From Pseudomonadota bacterium (GTDB lineage: Bacteria; Pseudomonadota; Alphaproteobacteria; Sphingomonadales; Sphingomonadaceae), in assembly GCA_023424095.1 (NCBI GenBank), contig JAFAEG010000066.1:1-21861 (forward strand): a DNA stretch of 21,861 nt, written 5' to 3'. The stretch's first letter is position 1; each line of letters opens with the position of its first letter. Positions 8,417-17,894 of the stretch are shown piece by piece. The position numbers and the translations under genes are program-made. The notes beneath the pieces were generated by a model that was not told the DNA's origin, did not search any database, and worked only from the letters and a program-made list of their open reading frames with translations.

Positions 8417-9364
8417 CTAGCGCCGCCTACGCTCCGTCGGCGTGATCTGGTCGCCCAGCCGGTTCGCTTCCAGCCGCACCGGCGAGCCGCTCCAGTCCGC
8501 GAGGAACACGGTGCGGCGCTGAAGACCGGGGACCAGGCTCGCCTGGTTGTTCACGACGTTCAGCCGGCTCGGCCCGTTCTCGTCGCCTTCGCCGGCCAGT
8601 GCGATCAGGGCGCTGTAATTTTCCTTGTCGCGGCCCTGCACGAAGATGTTGCCGGCGATCGTGCCGTTCGCGCCCCACGGCAGGTCGATCATGTAATTGG
8701 TCGCGGTCCCCGCGCTGTCGTCGAAGCTCGAATCGGTGATTTCGACCTGCGGCGCGCGGATCTTCACATAATGGCCGCCACGCCCGCGCTCGAAGCGGGA
8801 ATTGGTCACCGTCACCGGCCCGCCGCCATTGATGTAGATGGAATGGGCGCAATCATATTCGTCGTCGCAGCGGCCGAGGCCGGCGAAGGTCGAGCGCTCG
8901 ATGCGGATCGCGCCGCGCTGGTCGTTGGAGCCGAGGATGCCGCTCTCCGAATTGCGGAACAGGGTCTCGCGCACGGTCAGATTGCCCTGCTCGATGCGGA
9001 TGCCCGCGCCATTGCGGTCGGGCACCTGCATGTTCTGGAAGACCAGGCCGTCGATCGTGGCGGATCGGCCGCGCAGCACGAACGCCGCCTTGCCCTCGCA
9101 GGTCACGGTGTCGAAAATCACCCCGCCCGGCTGCTCCGCGCGATAGGTGATCTCCCCGCCATCCTGGGTGATGCATTCCTCGTAGCGGCCGGGCGCGATG
9201 CGAATCGTGCCGCGTCCCTCGCCGATTTCGCGGACCGCTTCCTGCAAGGTGAAATAGGTGTGGCCGCCCTCGACGGTGAAGCGCGGAATGGCCGCGGGAC
9301 CGGTGGACTGCGCCGAGGCAGGCGCGGCGGCGAGCAAGGCGATGAGGAGCAAGCGCTTGGTCAT
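8417..9364 (-). CDS. Secreted right-handed parallel beta-helix protein
   Basis: A 315-residue protein starting MTKRLLLIALLAAAPASAQ, a clear Sec signal peptide ending about residue 19, so it is probably periplasmic or exported. The mature part reads as a series of short strands with turn residues typical of the pectin-lyase-like parallel beta-helix fold: TIRIAPGRYEE, ATIDGLVFQNM, NLTVRETLFRNSESGI, GAIRIERSTFAG, PVTVTNSRFERG, QVEITDSSFDD and NGTIAGNIFVQG. No polysaccharide lyase catalytic site is recognisable, so enzymatic activity is not claimed. Several cysteines (in ECITQ, VTCEG and RCDDEYDC) could form disulfides. The ATG at 9364 was chosen because it begins the signal peptide and has GGGA upstream; an upstream in-frame ATG at 9484 would add 40 arginine-rich residues and is unlikely. 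It is transcribed divergently from the transglutaminase-fold gene. Confidence 0.85.
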   Translation of the reverse strand: MTKRLLLIALLAAAPASAQSTGPAAIPRFTVEGGHTYFTLQEAVREIGEGRGTIRIAPGRYEECITQDGGEITYRAEQPGGVIFDTVTCEGKAAFVLRGRSATIDGLVFQNMQVPDRNGAGIRIEQGNLTVRETLFRNSESGILGSNDQRGAIRIERSTFAGLGRCDDEYDCAHSIYINGGGPVTVTNSRFERGRGGHYVKIRAPQVEITDSSFDDSAGTATNYMIDLPWGANGTIAGNIFVQGRDKENYSALIALAGEGDENGPSRLNVVNNQASLVPGLQRRTVFLADWSGSPVRLEANRLGDQITPTERRRR

Positions 9365-9408
9365 GCGTCCCGCGTGACATGGGCTCCGGCCGGGAGTCGA
9401 GCCGCGAA

Positions 9409-9449
9409 GCGGGGCAATATCGCGCCTGCTCCGCAGCGGGACAATCGCG
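9409..9449. repeat. Short direct repeat in a divergent intergenic region
   Basis: A motif of the form GCGGGRCAAT followed by CGCG occurs at 9409-9424 (with an extra AT) and again at 9436-9449, 27 bases apart, in the 137-base region between the beta-helix and transglutaminase-fold genes. It could be a binding site shared by both divergent promoters, but no clear -35/-10 boxes flank it and chance is possible in GC-rich DNA. Confidence 0.25.
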
Positions 9450-9501
9450 GGGCCACTCGTTGCCGGCTGGACCTGCGTCCTCACGCGCGTAAGCTGCGGC
9501 G

Positions 9502-10947
9502 ATGGCCCGGTTTCTTCGCCTGCTCCCGGTCTTGCTGCTCATCGGCGCGCAGTCGCCGGGGGCGGACGCGCGCTGGTGGGTCCTCGCGGCCGATGACGGG
9601 ACGATCGTCGGCACCATCGCCGAGACGCGCAGCGCGGACGGGCGGGAGAGCGTCTCGGAACAGCGCGTCACCATCCAGGAACGGGGCGACGCCGCCACCG
9701 CCATCGTCGATCGCAACGTCACCCGCTATGATTCCGCCGGCAGGGTCTCGGCGATCGAGAAGACTTGGTCTTCGGGCCGGATCCGCGGCAGCGTCGCGGC
9801 GCGCATCCACGCCGACCGCGCCGAGATCGTGCGCACCGATTCGGTCGCCGCGCCGCGCAACTCCACCGTCGCGCTCCCGCCCGGCACCCGTTTCGACAAT
9901 GGCACCGCCCTGCTCGCGGGCTGGGATCGCAGCGTCACGCCGCAGCTCGAATTCCTCAATTTCAATCTGGAGGCGATGGCCGTCGACCGGGTGGTGATCG
10001 CGCCCATCGATGCCCCGCCTGAGCTGGCCGAGGGCCGCATCGCCCTGCAACGCCGAAGCTATGAAGGGGACGCGCTGCGCGGCGTGCAATTGCTGATCCT
10101 CGGCGCCGACGGCCGGGTGGTCGAAACGCACCAGCCTTTGTTCGGCTCGGTCCTGATCGTCCGCCCGTCCACCCAGGAGGAGGCGTCGCGCCCGATCCGG
10201 CCCTACCAGCCGCTCACCCGCGCTCTGTCCCAGTCGCCGTTCCGGATTCCCGCAGGCGCGCTCAATGGCCGCATCCGTTATCGCTTCACCTTCCGCCACG
10301 GCATCGCCTTTCCGCTGATCGCGACGGGCGAGCAAAATGGCGTGGTGGCGGGTGGGGTCGCGACCCTGAACGTCTGCGCCACCTGCGGTCCGGACCTGCC
10401 GGCGACTCCGGAGGAACTGGCGGCCGCGACCCGGCCGACCGCCTGGCTGCAGAGCGATCATCGCAGCATCCGGGCGCTGGCCGCACCGGCGCGCAACCGC
10501 AGCCTCTCCGCCGCCCGCAGGATGGAGGCGCTCGTCCGGGTGGTGGAACGGGAGATCGCCGAGATCGATTTCGCCGGGCACTTTTCGGCGGTCGAGGCGC
10601 TGCGCCGCCGTCGCGGTGATTGCACCGAAAGCGCGGTCCTGCTCGCCGCACTCGGCCGCTCGATCGGCATCCCGACCAAGGTGGTCAGCGGCCTCGTCTA
10701 CTCACGCGGCGCCTATCATGGCGCGAGCAACGTGTTCCTGCCGCATAGTTGGGTGATCGCCTATGTGGACGGGCGCTGGCGCAGCTATGACGCGGCGCTC
10801 GGCAATTTCGATTCCACGCACATCGCACTGACGATCGGCGATGGCGACGTGCGATCGATCTCGGCCGCCAATCAGCTGGCGGGCCTGATCCAGTGGACGG
10901 AGATGCAGGAAGTCCGGACCAGGCCCAGAGCCTTTACTCAGCCCTGA
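9502..10947 (+). CDS. Exported transglutaminase-fold (cysteine protease-like) protein
   Basis: A 481-residue protein beginning MARFLRLLPVLLLIGAQSPGADA, an apparent signal peptide, so periplasmic or secreted. The C-terminal third is a transglutaminase-like core with the complete catalytic triad: C374 in RRGDCTESAVLLAALGR, H415 in LPHSWVIAYV and D430 in YDAALG. The segment GIPTKVVSGLVYS between them is typical of bacterial transglutaminase-like hydrolases. The N-terminal two thirds (about 25-330) are strand-rich and resemble the accessory region of DUF3857/transglutaminase-type proteins without a close match that I can name; C-x-x-C (CATC) occurs around residue 294. Bacterial members act as peptidases or amide hydrolases more often than as cross-linkers; the substrate is unknown. 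Its 3' end overlaps the next, convergent gene by 10 bases. The ribosome binding site is weak. Confidence 0.85.
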   Translation: MARFLRLLPVLLLIGAQSPGADARWWVLAADDGTIVGTIAETRSADGRESVSEQRVTIQERGDAATAIVDRNVTRYDSAGRVSAIEKTWSSGRIRGSVAARIHADRAEIVRTDSVAAPRNSTVALPPGTRFDNGTALLAGWDRSVTPQLEFLNFNLEAMAVDRVVIAPIDAPPELAEGRIALQRRSYEGDALRGVQLLILGADGRVVETHQPLFGSVLIVRPSTQEEASRPIRPYQPLTRALSQSPFRIPAGALNGRIRYRFTFRHGIAFPLIATGEQNGVVAGGVATLNVCATCGPDLPATPEELAAATRPTAWLQSDHRSIRALAAPARNRSLSAARRMEALVRVVEREIAEIDFAGHFSAVEALRRRRGDCTESAVLLAALGRSIGIPTKVVSGLVYSRGAYHGASNVFLPHSWVIAYVDGRWRSYDAALGNFDSTHIALTIGDGDVRSISAANQLAGLIQWTEMQEVRTRPRAFTQP

Positions 10948-11189
10948 TCGTCGGCCTCGTAGACGACCGGCAGTTCCGGGACGCGTTCGTCCTCGCGGGC
11001 GGCGGGCGCTTGCGGGGCGTTCTGATCCTTGATCGCGCCGATCACCGTCATGATGCGCGTGCCGGTCGGGGCTTCCATCTCGGGCCGCGCCGGAGCGGGC
11101 TCAGCCGGTGGCTGCGCGACGGCAGGAGCGGAGGCGAGCAGAGCGGCGGCGGCGATCCCGGCACCGGAGACTTTCGAGAAAAGCGACAT
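10938..11189 (-). CDS. Small exported protein of unknown function
   Basis: An 83-residue protein beginning MSLFSKVSGAGIAAAALLA and ending its signal sequence at about SAPAVAQ. The mature part is only about 57 residues, rich in proline, glutamate and alanine at both ends, with a short non-polar centre (GTRIMTVIGAIKDQNAP). It has no cysteine, so it is not a lipoprotein. I do not recognise a family. The ATG at 11189 has AAGGA 9 bases upstream. The gene follows the second metH gene by 72 bases in the same direction, so it could receive read-through from the methionine operon. Its last 10 bases overlap the convergent transglutaminase-fold gene. Confidence 0.7.
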   Translation of the reverse strand: MSLFSKVSGAGIAAAALLASAPAVAQPPAEPAPARPEMEAPTGTRIMTVIGAIKDQNAPQAPAAREDERVPELPVVYEADDQG

Positions 11190-11261
11190 AGGCGCGTCCT
11201 TTCTGCGGTCAGAGGCTCAAGACTCGCAGATTACACCATTATCCGGGTGCGGAGAAGCGGC

Positions 11262-13919
<2,658 letters not shown>

Positions 13920-13935
13920 TAGAAATCCGTCTTGG

Positions 13936-14001
13936 CTGAGCTTGTCGAAGCCCTGTCCTTGTCTGCGGCCGAAAGTAAGGTCAGCCCTTCGACAAGCTCA
14001 G
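13936..14001. repeat. Perfect 15-bp inverted repeat between the two metH genes
   Basis: CTGAGCTTGTCGAAG at 13936-13950 and its exact reverse complement CTTCGACAAGCTCAG at 13987-14001, separated by 36 bases. The element fills most of the 98-base gap between the metH parts. The sequence is of a kind I have met repeatedly in sphingomonad intergenic regions (CCTTCGACAAGCTCAGGG), so it is probably a dispersed REP-like element. In the metH mRNA it can fold into a 15-bp stem that might affect termination, RNA stability or downstream translation. No T-tract follows, so it is not a typical intrinsic terminator. Confidence 0.8.
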
Positions 14002-14017
14002 GGAGAGCGGGTTTGGG

Positions 14018-15064
14018 TTAAGCGGCCATCGTGAACGGCTCGAGCCCGGCGAGGCGCGTGCGCACCTCGCAGTCCGGGAGCGCGCGCGGCGGCAAATCCT
14101 TCACCGCCGCCGCGATGGCGCGGATGTGCGCCGGGGTGGAGCCGCAGCAGCCGCCGAGGATGTTCACCTGCCCCGCATCGGCCCATTCCTTGACCAGAGC
14201 GGCGGTGGTCTCCGGCAACTCGTCATAGGCGCCAAGCTCGTTCGGCAAGCCGGCATTGGGATAGACCATGATCAGCGCGTCGCAGATGGCGCTCAGCACC
14301 TTCACATGCGGCCGAAGCTGCTCCGCGCCGAAGCTGCAATTCAGGCCGATGGTCAGCGGTCTGGCATGCCGCACCGCGTGCCAGAAGGCCTCGACCGTGT
14401 GGCCGGACAGGTTCCGCCCGCTCAGGTCGGTCAGCGTCATGGAAAGCATGATCGGCAGATCGCGGCCCAGCGCCTCGCCCGCCTCGATCGCGGCCATGAT
14501 CCCGGCCTTGGCGTTCAAAGTGTCGAACACCGTTTCGATCAGGATGAAATCGACGCCGCCCTCGACCAAGGCGTCGATCTGCTCGCGATACACGTCCTTC
14601 AGCGTGTCGAAGTCGATCTCGCGGAAGCCGGGATCGTTGACGTCCGGGCTCAGCGACAGGGTCTTGTTGGTCGGCCCCAGCGCCCCGGCGACGAAGCGCG
14701 GGCGGCCGTCCTTGGCCTCGAACTCGTCGGCGATGCTCCGCGCCAGCTTCGCGCTCTCGACATTGATCTCGCGGACCAGATGCTCGGCGCCATAATCGGC
14801 CTGGCTGATCCGGTTGGCGGAGAAGGTGTTGGTCTCGGCAATGTCCGCCCCGGCCTCGAAATAGGCGCGGTGGATCGCGGCGGGCACCTCGGGCTTGGTC
14901 AGCGCCAGGATGTCGTTATTGCCCTTCTGGTCGTGGGAGAGACCGAGGTTGCCGGCATAGTCCGCTTCCGCCAGCTTCCAGTTTTGGATCTCCGTGCCGA
15001 ACGCGCCGTCGATCACCAGGATGCGCTGGGCGGCCTCGGCCAGCAATTGCTCGCGCTTGGTCAT
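14018..15064 (-). CDS. metH: Methionine synthase, N-terminal part: homocysteine S-methyltransferase domain
   Basis: A 348-residue protein forming the homocysteine-binding zinc barrel of cobalamin-dependent methionine synthase. It begins MTKREQLLAEAAQRILVIDGAFGTEIQ; the DGAFGTEIQ motif is typical of the family. The zinc-binding, homocysteine-activating cysteines are present: C243 in GLNCSFGAEQ and C306/C307 in GGCCGST. It lacks the folate, cobalamin and reactivation domains, which are encoded by the next gene. This split is common in sphingomonads and other alphaproteobacteria and is not a frameshift: both genes have their own start and stop. Its ATG at 15064 overlaps the TGA of metF (ATGA), so translation is probably coupled. 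An upstream extension in the same frame, to 15676, lies over metF and is rejected. The stop is TAA. Confidence 0.94.
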   Translation of the reverse strand: MTKREQLLAEAAQRILVIDGAFGTEIQNWKLAEADYAGNLGLSHDQKGNNDILALTKPEVPAAIHRAYFEAGADIAETNTFSANRISQADYGAEHLVREINVESAKLARSIADEFEAKDGRPRFVAGALGPTNKTLSLSPDVNDPGFREIDFDTLKDVYREQIDALVEGGVDFILIETVFDTLNAKAGIMAAIEAGEALGRDLPIMLSMTLTDLSGRNLSGHTVEAFWHAVRHARPLTIGLNCSFGAEQLRPHVKVLSAICDALIMVYPNAGLPNELGAYDELPETTAALVKEWADAGQVNILGGCCGSTPAHIRAIAAAVKDLPPRALPDCEVRTRLAGLEPFTMAA

Positions 15065-15969
15065 GCCGCTTTCTCCGTGATCGCCGCCGCCTTCGGCCGC
15101 AGGCCGAGCAGGTGGCAGATGGCGTAGGAAAGCTCCGCGCGGTTGAGCGTGTAGAAGTGGAAGTTGCGGACGCCGCCCTGATAGAGCCGTCCGCACAATT
15201 CGGCCGCCACCGTCGCCGAGACGAGCTGGCGCGCGGCCGGGAGGTCGTCCAGCCCTTCGAACAGATTGTCCATCCAGGCGGGGATGTGCGCGCCGCACAG
15301 GCCGGCGAACTTGCGGGTCTGGGCGACGTTGGAGACGGGCAATATGCCCGGCACGATCTCGGCGTCGATGCCCATCGCCGCCGCCTGATCGCGGAAGCGG
15401 AAGAAGCAATCGGGCGAGAAGAAGAACTGCGTGATCGCGCGATCGGCGCCCGCGTCGATCTTGCGCCAGAGGTTGTCGAGGTCGGCGGCGCGGTTGCGGC
15501 TGTCGGGGTGGCATTCCGGATAAGCCGCGACGCTGATCTCGAACGGGGCGATCGCCTTCAGCCCGGCGACCAGCTTGGCGGCATTGGCATAGCCTTCCGG
15601 ATGCGGGGCGAAGGCCGCGCCCGCGACCGGCGGGTCGCCGCGGAGCGCAACGATGTGACGTACGCCTGCGTCCCAATAGGCGCGGGCGATGTCGTCAATC
15701 TCGCCCTTTGTCGCCTCGACGCAGGTCAGGTGCGCGGCGGCGCTCAGCGGCGTTTCGCGGGCGATGCGGGCGACGGTGGCATGGGTGCGCTCGCGAGTGG
15801 AGCCTCCGGCGCCATAGGTGACCGACACGAAGCGCGGGCCGAGCGGCGCGAGCGTCTGGATCGATTCCCACAGGGTCTGTTCCATCTTCTCCGTCTTGGG
15901 CGGGAAGAATTCGAAGCTGACGCCGATATCGCCGGCGACATGCTCGAACAGAGCGGGAGCAAGACTCAT
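15061..15969 (-). CDS. metF: Methylenetetrahydrofolate reductase
   Basis: Reduces 5,10-methylene-THF to 5-methyl-THF using FAD and NADH, in the cytoplasm, supplying the methyl donor for the metH products encoded next. It has 302 residues, the normal bacterial MetF size. Recognisable motifs in order: SFEFFPPKTEKME (the Glu aligns with the catalytic proton-donating Glu of MetF), FVSVTYGAGGSTRERT, HLTCVEATKGEIDDIA, VALRGDPP, SVAAYPECHPDS, AGADRAITQFFFSPD and PGILPVSN. The ATG at 15969 overlaps the TGA of the upstream regulator gene in an ATGA, and the TGA at 15061-15063 overlaps the metH N-part start in the same way. This suggests stepwise translational coupling and fixed stoichiometry. No separate promoter is visible; expression probably follows the ArsR-type promoter near 16950. 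Confidence 0.96.
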   Translation of the reverse strand: MSLAPALFEHVAGDIGVSFEFFPPKTEKMEQTLWESIQTLAPLGPRFVSVTYGAGGSTRERTHATVARIARETPLSAAAHLTCVEATKGEIDDIARAYWDAGVRHIVALRGDPPVAGAAFAPHPEGYANAAKLVAGLKAIAPFEISVAAYPECHPDSRNRAADLDNLWRKIDAGADRAITQFFFSPDCFFRFRDQAAAMGIDAEIVPGILPVSNVAQTRKFAGLCGAHIPAWMDNLFEGLDDLPAARQLVSATVAAELCGRLYQGGVRNFHFYTLNRAELSYAICHLLGLRPKAAAITEKAA

Positions 15970-16922
15970 GCGACCACCTTCAATCGTTCGGCGGGCCGGT
16001 CTCCGGCCCAAATGGTGACGGTCAGTTCGCCGCCTTCGAGATGTTCGACCACTTCGCCCACAAGCCCGGCCTGCTCGAGATATTTGAGCACCGCCTCGTC
16101 GGCGAAGCCCAGGCGCGAATGGGCGTCGCGGTTGCGCAATTCCTCGCGCTCGTGCGGGGCGAAATCGGCGATCAGCAACCGCCCGCCGTCGCTGAGCAGG
16201 CGACCCGCTTCCGCGACCGCGGCGGCCGGGTTCTGCGCATAATGCAGCACCTGATGGAGGATCACGGTGTCGGCAGAAGCGGACGGCAAGGGCAGGGCAT
16301 ACATGTCACCCTGGCGCAGATCGGCGGCGAGCCCGGCCTCGGCCAGCTTCACCCGCGCCAGCCGCAGCATTTCCGGCGAGCGATCGACGCCCAGCGCCTG
16401 GCTCGCCTGCTTGCCGAACAATTCGATCATCCGCCCGGTACCGGTGCCGATATCGGTCAGGCGCCCGACCGGGCGGCCGCCGGCCGTGACGGCGCGGGCG
16501 ATCGCGGCTTCGACCTCGGCCTCGGCGACGTGAAGCGAGCGCAGGCGATCCCAGTCGACCGCATGGGCATCGAAATAGCTTTGCGCCGCGGCGGCTCGCT
16601 CGGCGCGGACGGCCTGCAGGCGTTCGATATCGGCGACCGAAATGTCCGCCCCGCCCCGGCTCTTCCAGCGGTCGATCAGGCCGAACAGGGGTTCGACCAA
16701 GTCGCCGGAGCCCAGGCCCAGAAACACCCAGCTGCCTTCGCGGCGGCGGTCGATCAGGCCGGCTTCGGCGAGGATCTTCACATGGCGCGACACGCGCGGC
16801 TGGCTCTGGCCGAGCACCTGCGCGATCTCGCCGACCGACAGCTCCATCGCCCGCAGCAGAGCCAGCACCCGAAGGCGCGTGGGATCGGCCAGAGCGGCGA
16901 AAAGGCGCGGGAGCTGAGCCAT
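15966..16922 (-). CDS. ArsR-family regulator fused to a SAM-dependent methyltransferase domain (SahR-like)
   Basis: A 318-residue two-domain protein. Residues about 1-75 form an ArsR/SmtB winged helix (LFAALADPTRLRVLALL, SVGEIAQVLGQSQPRVSRHVKIL, and the wing with DRRREGSW). I see no ArsR-type metal-binding cysteines. Residues about 130-318 form a class I methyltransferase fold with the SAM/SAH-binding motif TDIGTGTGRMIELF, then LGVDRSPEMLRLAR, ADLRQGDMYALP and DTVILHQVLHYAQNP. Proteins of this layout sit upstream of metF in many alphaproteobacteria. The SahR group of ArsR-type regulators responds to S-adenosylhomocysteine, and the methyltransferase domain here could be the sensor; that is inference. 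It heads the metF-metH operon and overlaps metF by ATGA. Starts at 16922 or 16925 (ATGATG) are both possible; 16922 has the better spacing to AGAAG. An ATG at 16946 lies inside the operator and is rejected. Confidence 0.9.
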   Translation of the reverse strand: MAQLPRLFAALADPTRLRVLALLRAMELSVGEIAQVLGQSQPRVSRHVKILAEAGLIDRRREGSWVFLGLGSGDLVEPLFGLIDRWKSRGGADISVADIERLQAVRAERAAAAQSYFDAHAVDWDRLRSLHVAEAEVEAAIARAVTAGGRPVGRLTDIGTGTGRMIELFGKQASQALGVDRSPEMLRLARVKLAEAGLAADLRQGDMYALPLPSASADTVILHQVLHYAQNPAAAVAEAGRLLSDGGRLLIADFAPHEREELRNRDAHSRLGFADEAVLKYLEQAGLVGEVVEHLEGGELTVTIWAGDRPAERLKVVA

Positions 16923-16943
16923 CATTCTTCTACTGCATTTCCG

Positions 16944-16971
16944 CATATAAAGATATCCTTATATGGGTCAA
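16944..16971 (-). promoter_or_regulatory. Promoter with overlapping palindromic ArsR-type operator of the metF-metH operon
   Basis: On the minus strand, TTGACC (16971-16966) and TATATG (16949-16944) are separated by 16 bases and make a good -35/-10 pair. A 22-bp near-perfect palindrome occupies 16944-16965: half-sites CATATAA and TTATATG around a GATATC centre, with only one symmetric pair (positions 8 and 15) mismatched. It covers the whole spacer and the -10 box, so a bound dimer would block RNA polymerase. Transcription would start near 16937, leaving a leader of only about 12-15 bases. The AT-rich palindrome resembles the operators described for SahR-type regulators, as I recall them. Binding by the adjacent regulator is inferred from position. 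Confidence 0.75.
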
Positions 16972-16987
16972 CAAAAGATAAATCGAC

Positions 16988-17030
16988 CGAATCGGTAGAG
17001 AATACTTTACATGTGGCCGGCGAATCGGTA
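16988..17030. repeat. 10-bp direct repeat upstream of the first lipoprotein gene
   Basis: CGAATCGGTA occurs at 16988-16997 and again at 17021-17030, 33 bases apart (about three helical turns). The first copy extends to CCGAATCGG, an odd-centred dyad. Both lie between the divergent regulator and lipoprotein genes. They might bind a regulator of the lipoprotein gene, for which I could not find convincing -35/-10 boxes. The repeat is short and could be chance. Confidence 0.3.
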
Positions 17031-17112
17031 TTTGCGGCATTGTCGAAGGAGAACGGGTGCACACCGGTCCGGCGGCAACCTCGCAATCGATTTCTTGAAT
17101 AGGAAGTTTGCC

Positions 17113-17391
17113 ATGAAGAAGACTGCTTTCGCTCTGGTCGCCGTTGCGGCTCTGGGTCTCGCCGCCTGCGGTGGCAACAAGGCCGCCAACAACAGCGCCA
17201 ACAACGCTGCTGCCACCACCAATGCGGTTGAGGACGTGAACGTCGCCAACACCGCCGAGAACGCCACGAACAGCGCGCTCGATGATGCCGCGAACAGCAC
17301 GGCCGCCAACAGCGCCAACAGCGCCGGCGCCGCGAATGTCAGCAACGCCAGCAATGCCGTTGCGTCGAACACCGTCGCCAACGCCCAGTAA
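17113..17391 (+). CDS. Small Asn/Ala-rich lipoprotein
   Basis: A 92-residue protein beginning MKKTAFALVAVAALGLAACGG: a lipoprotein signal with lipobox LAAC, so lipidated at Cys19 and membrane-anchored facing the periplasm. More than half of the mature ~74 residues are alanine or asparagine, with serine and threonine making up most of the rest, in irregular short repeats such as NSANNAA, NSTAANSANSAGAAN and NASNAVASN. No aromatic residue occurs in the mature part. It is probably disordered. The signal resembles that of entericidin-like small lipoproteins, but the body does not let me assign a family. AGGAAG 7 bases before the ATG supports the start at 17113; an in-frame start at 17011 would bury the signal sequence. 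A strong terminator follows the stop by about 37 bases, so this gene is probably well expressed on its own transcript. Confidence 0.82.
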   Translation: MKKTAFALVAVAALGLAACGGNKAANNSANNAAATTNAVEDVNVANTAENATNSALDDAANSTAANSANSAGAANVSNASNAVASNTVANAQ

Positions 17392-17428
17392 GCCGACGCG
17401 ACAGCGTCCGCTTTTGCGGTATAAGGAA

Positions 17429-17459
17429 GGGGTCGCGCCACAAGCGCGGCCCCTTTTTT
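17429..17459 (+). terminator. Intrinsic terminator after the first lipoprotein gene
   Basis: Stem GGGGTCGCGC (17429-17438) pairs with GCGCGGCCCC (17444-17453) with one G-U pair, loop CACAA, followed by six T (17454-17459). This is a classical rho-independent terminator on the plus strand. It sits 38 bases before the next lipoprotein start, which therefore depends on read-through or on a promoter overlapping the terminator (TATAAG at 17420-17425 is a possible -10). Confidence 0.88.
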
Positions 17460-17497
17460 CTTGTTCGCGGGTTTTGCTGTTCGAGGGAGCGATAAGG

Positions 17498-17818
17498 ATG
17501 CGGAAAGTCGGTCTGGTTTTGACGACGGGTGCGCTGGCGATGCTGGGCGCGTGCAGCGACGGTGCGGTCAGCACCAACAATGGCTCGGTGACCGTGAACA
17601 CGAGCGTGATCGGCGGCGACGTGCAGAACAATCTCGAAGGCGCCGGCAATTTCGCGCGCAACAGCGCCCGCTCGCTCGGCAACGGCCTGGACCGCGCCGG
17701 CGAGGTGATCGAGAACAATGCCAAGGCGGCCTGGAACACGGTCAAGGAGAAAGCCCGCGAGCTGCGCGGCAATGATGATGGCAATGCCAATGCCAGCACC
17801 AATTCGACTGGCAACTGA
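17498..17818 (+). CDS. Small lipoprotein with amphipathic helical segment
   Basis: A 106-residue protein, MRKVGLVLTTGALAMLGACSD, with lipobox LGAC and lipidation at Cys19. A strand-like part (AVSTNNGSVTVNTSVIGGD) precedes a long probable helix, about residues 48-90, with regularly spaced small and charged residues: NNLEGAGNFARNSARSLG, then DRAGEVIENNAKAAWNTVKEKARELRG. The tail is asparagine-rich (NDDGNANASTNSTGN). The GNxLxxAGxxIENxAK-like pattern recalls entericidin-like lipoproteins, but the protein is about twice their length, so I do not name it. GAGGGAG about 12 bases and AAGG immediately before the ATG could serve as ribosome binding sites. It follows the terminator of the preceding lipoprotein gene in the same direction. 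Confidence 0.78.
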   Translation: MRKVGLVLTTGALAMLGACSDGAVSTNNGSVTVNTSVIGGDVQNNLEGAGNFARNSARSLGNGLDRAGEVIENNAKAAWNTVKEKARELRGNDDGNANASTNSTGN

Positions 17819-17894
17819 CGCGATTGCTTGATTTTTCCACGCCGGCATGTCGTTTTGGCGTCCGGCGGTGGGCCGCAGCACGGGAGAGAATGTG

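Noticed and set aside
9365..9484. Forty-residue N-terminal extension of the beta-helix protein.
   Set aside because: The extension is Arg/Pro-rich and would bury a clear signal peptide that begins at 9364.
13920..14017. Frameshift breaking a single metH gene in two.
   Set aside because: Both parts have their own stop or start, family-typical ends and a 98-base non-coding gap; the split form is known from related bacteria.
16923..17112. Possible SAM or SAH riboswitch before the regulator-metF-metH operon.
   Set aside because: The predicted leader is only about 12-15 bases and I see no conserved pseudoknot or stem; the palindromic operator accounts for control better.
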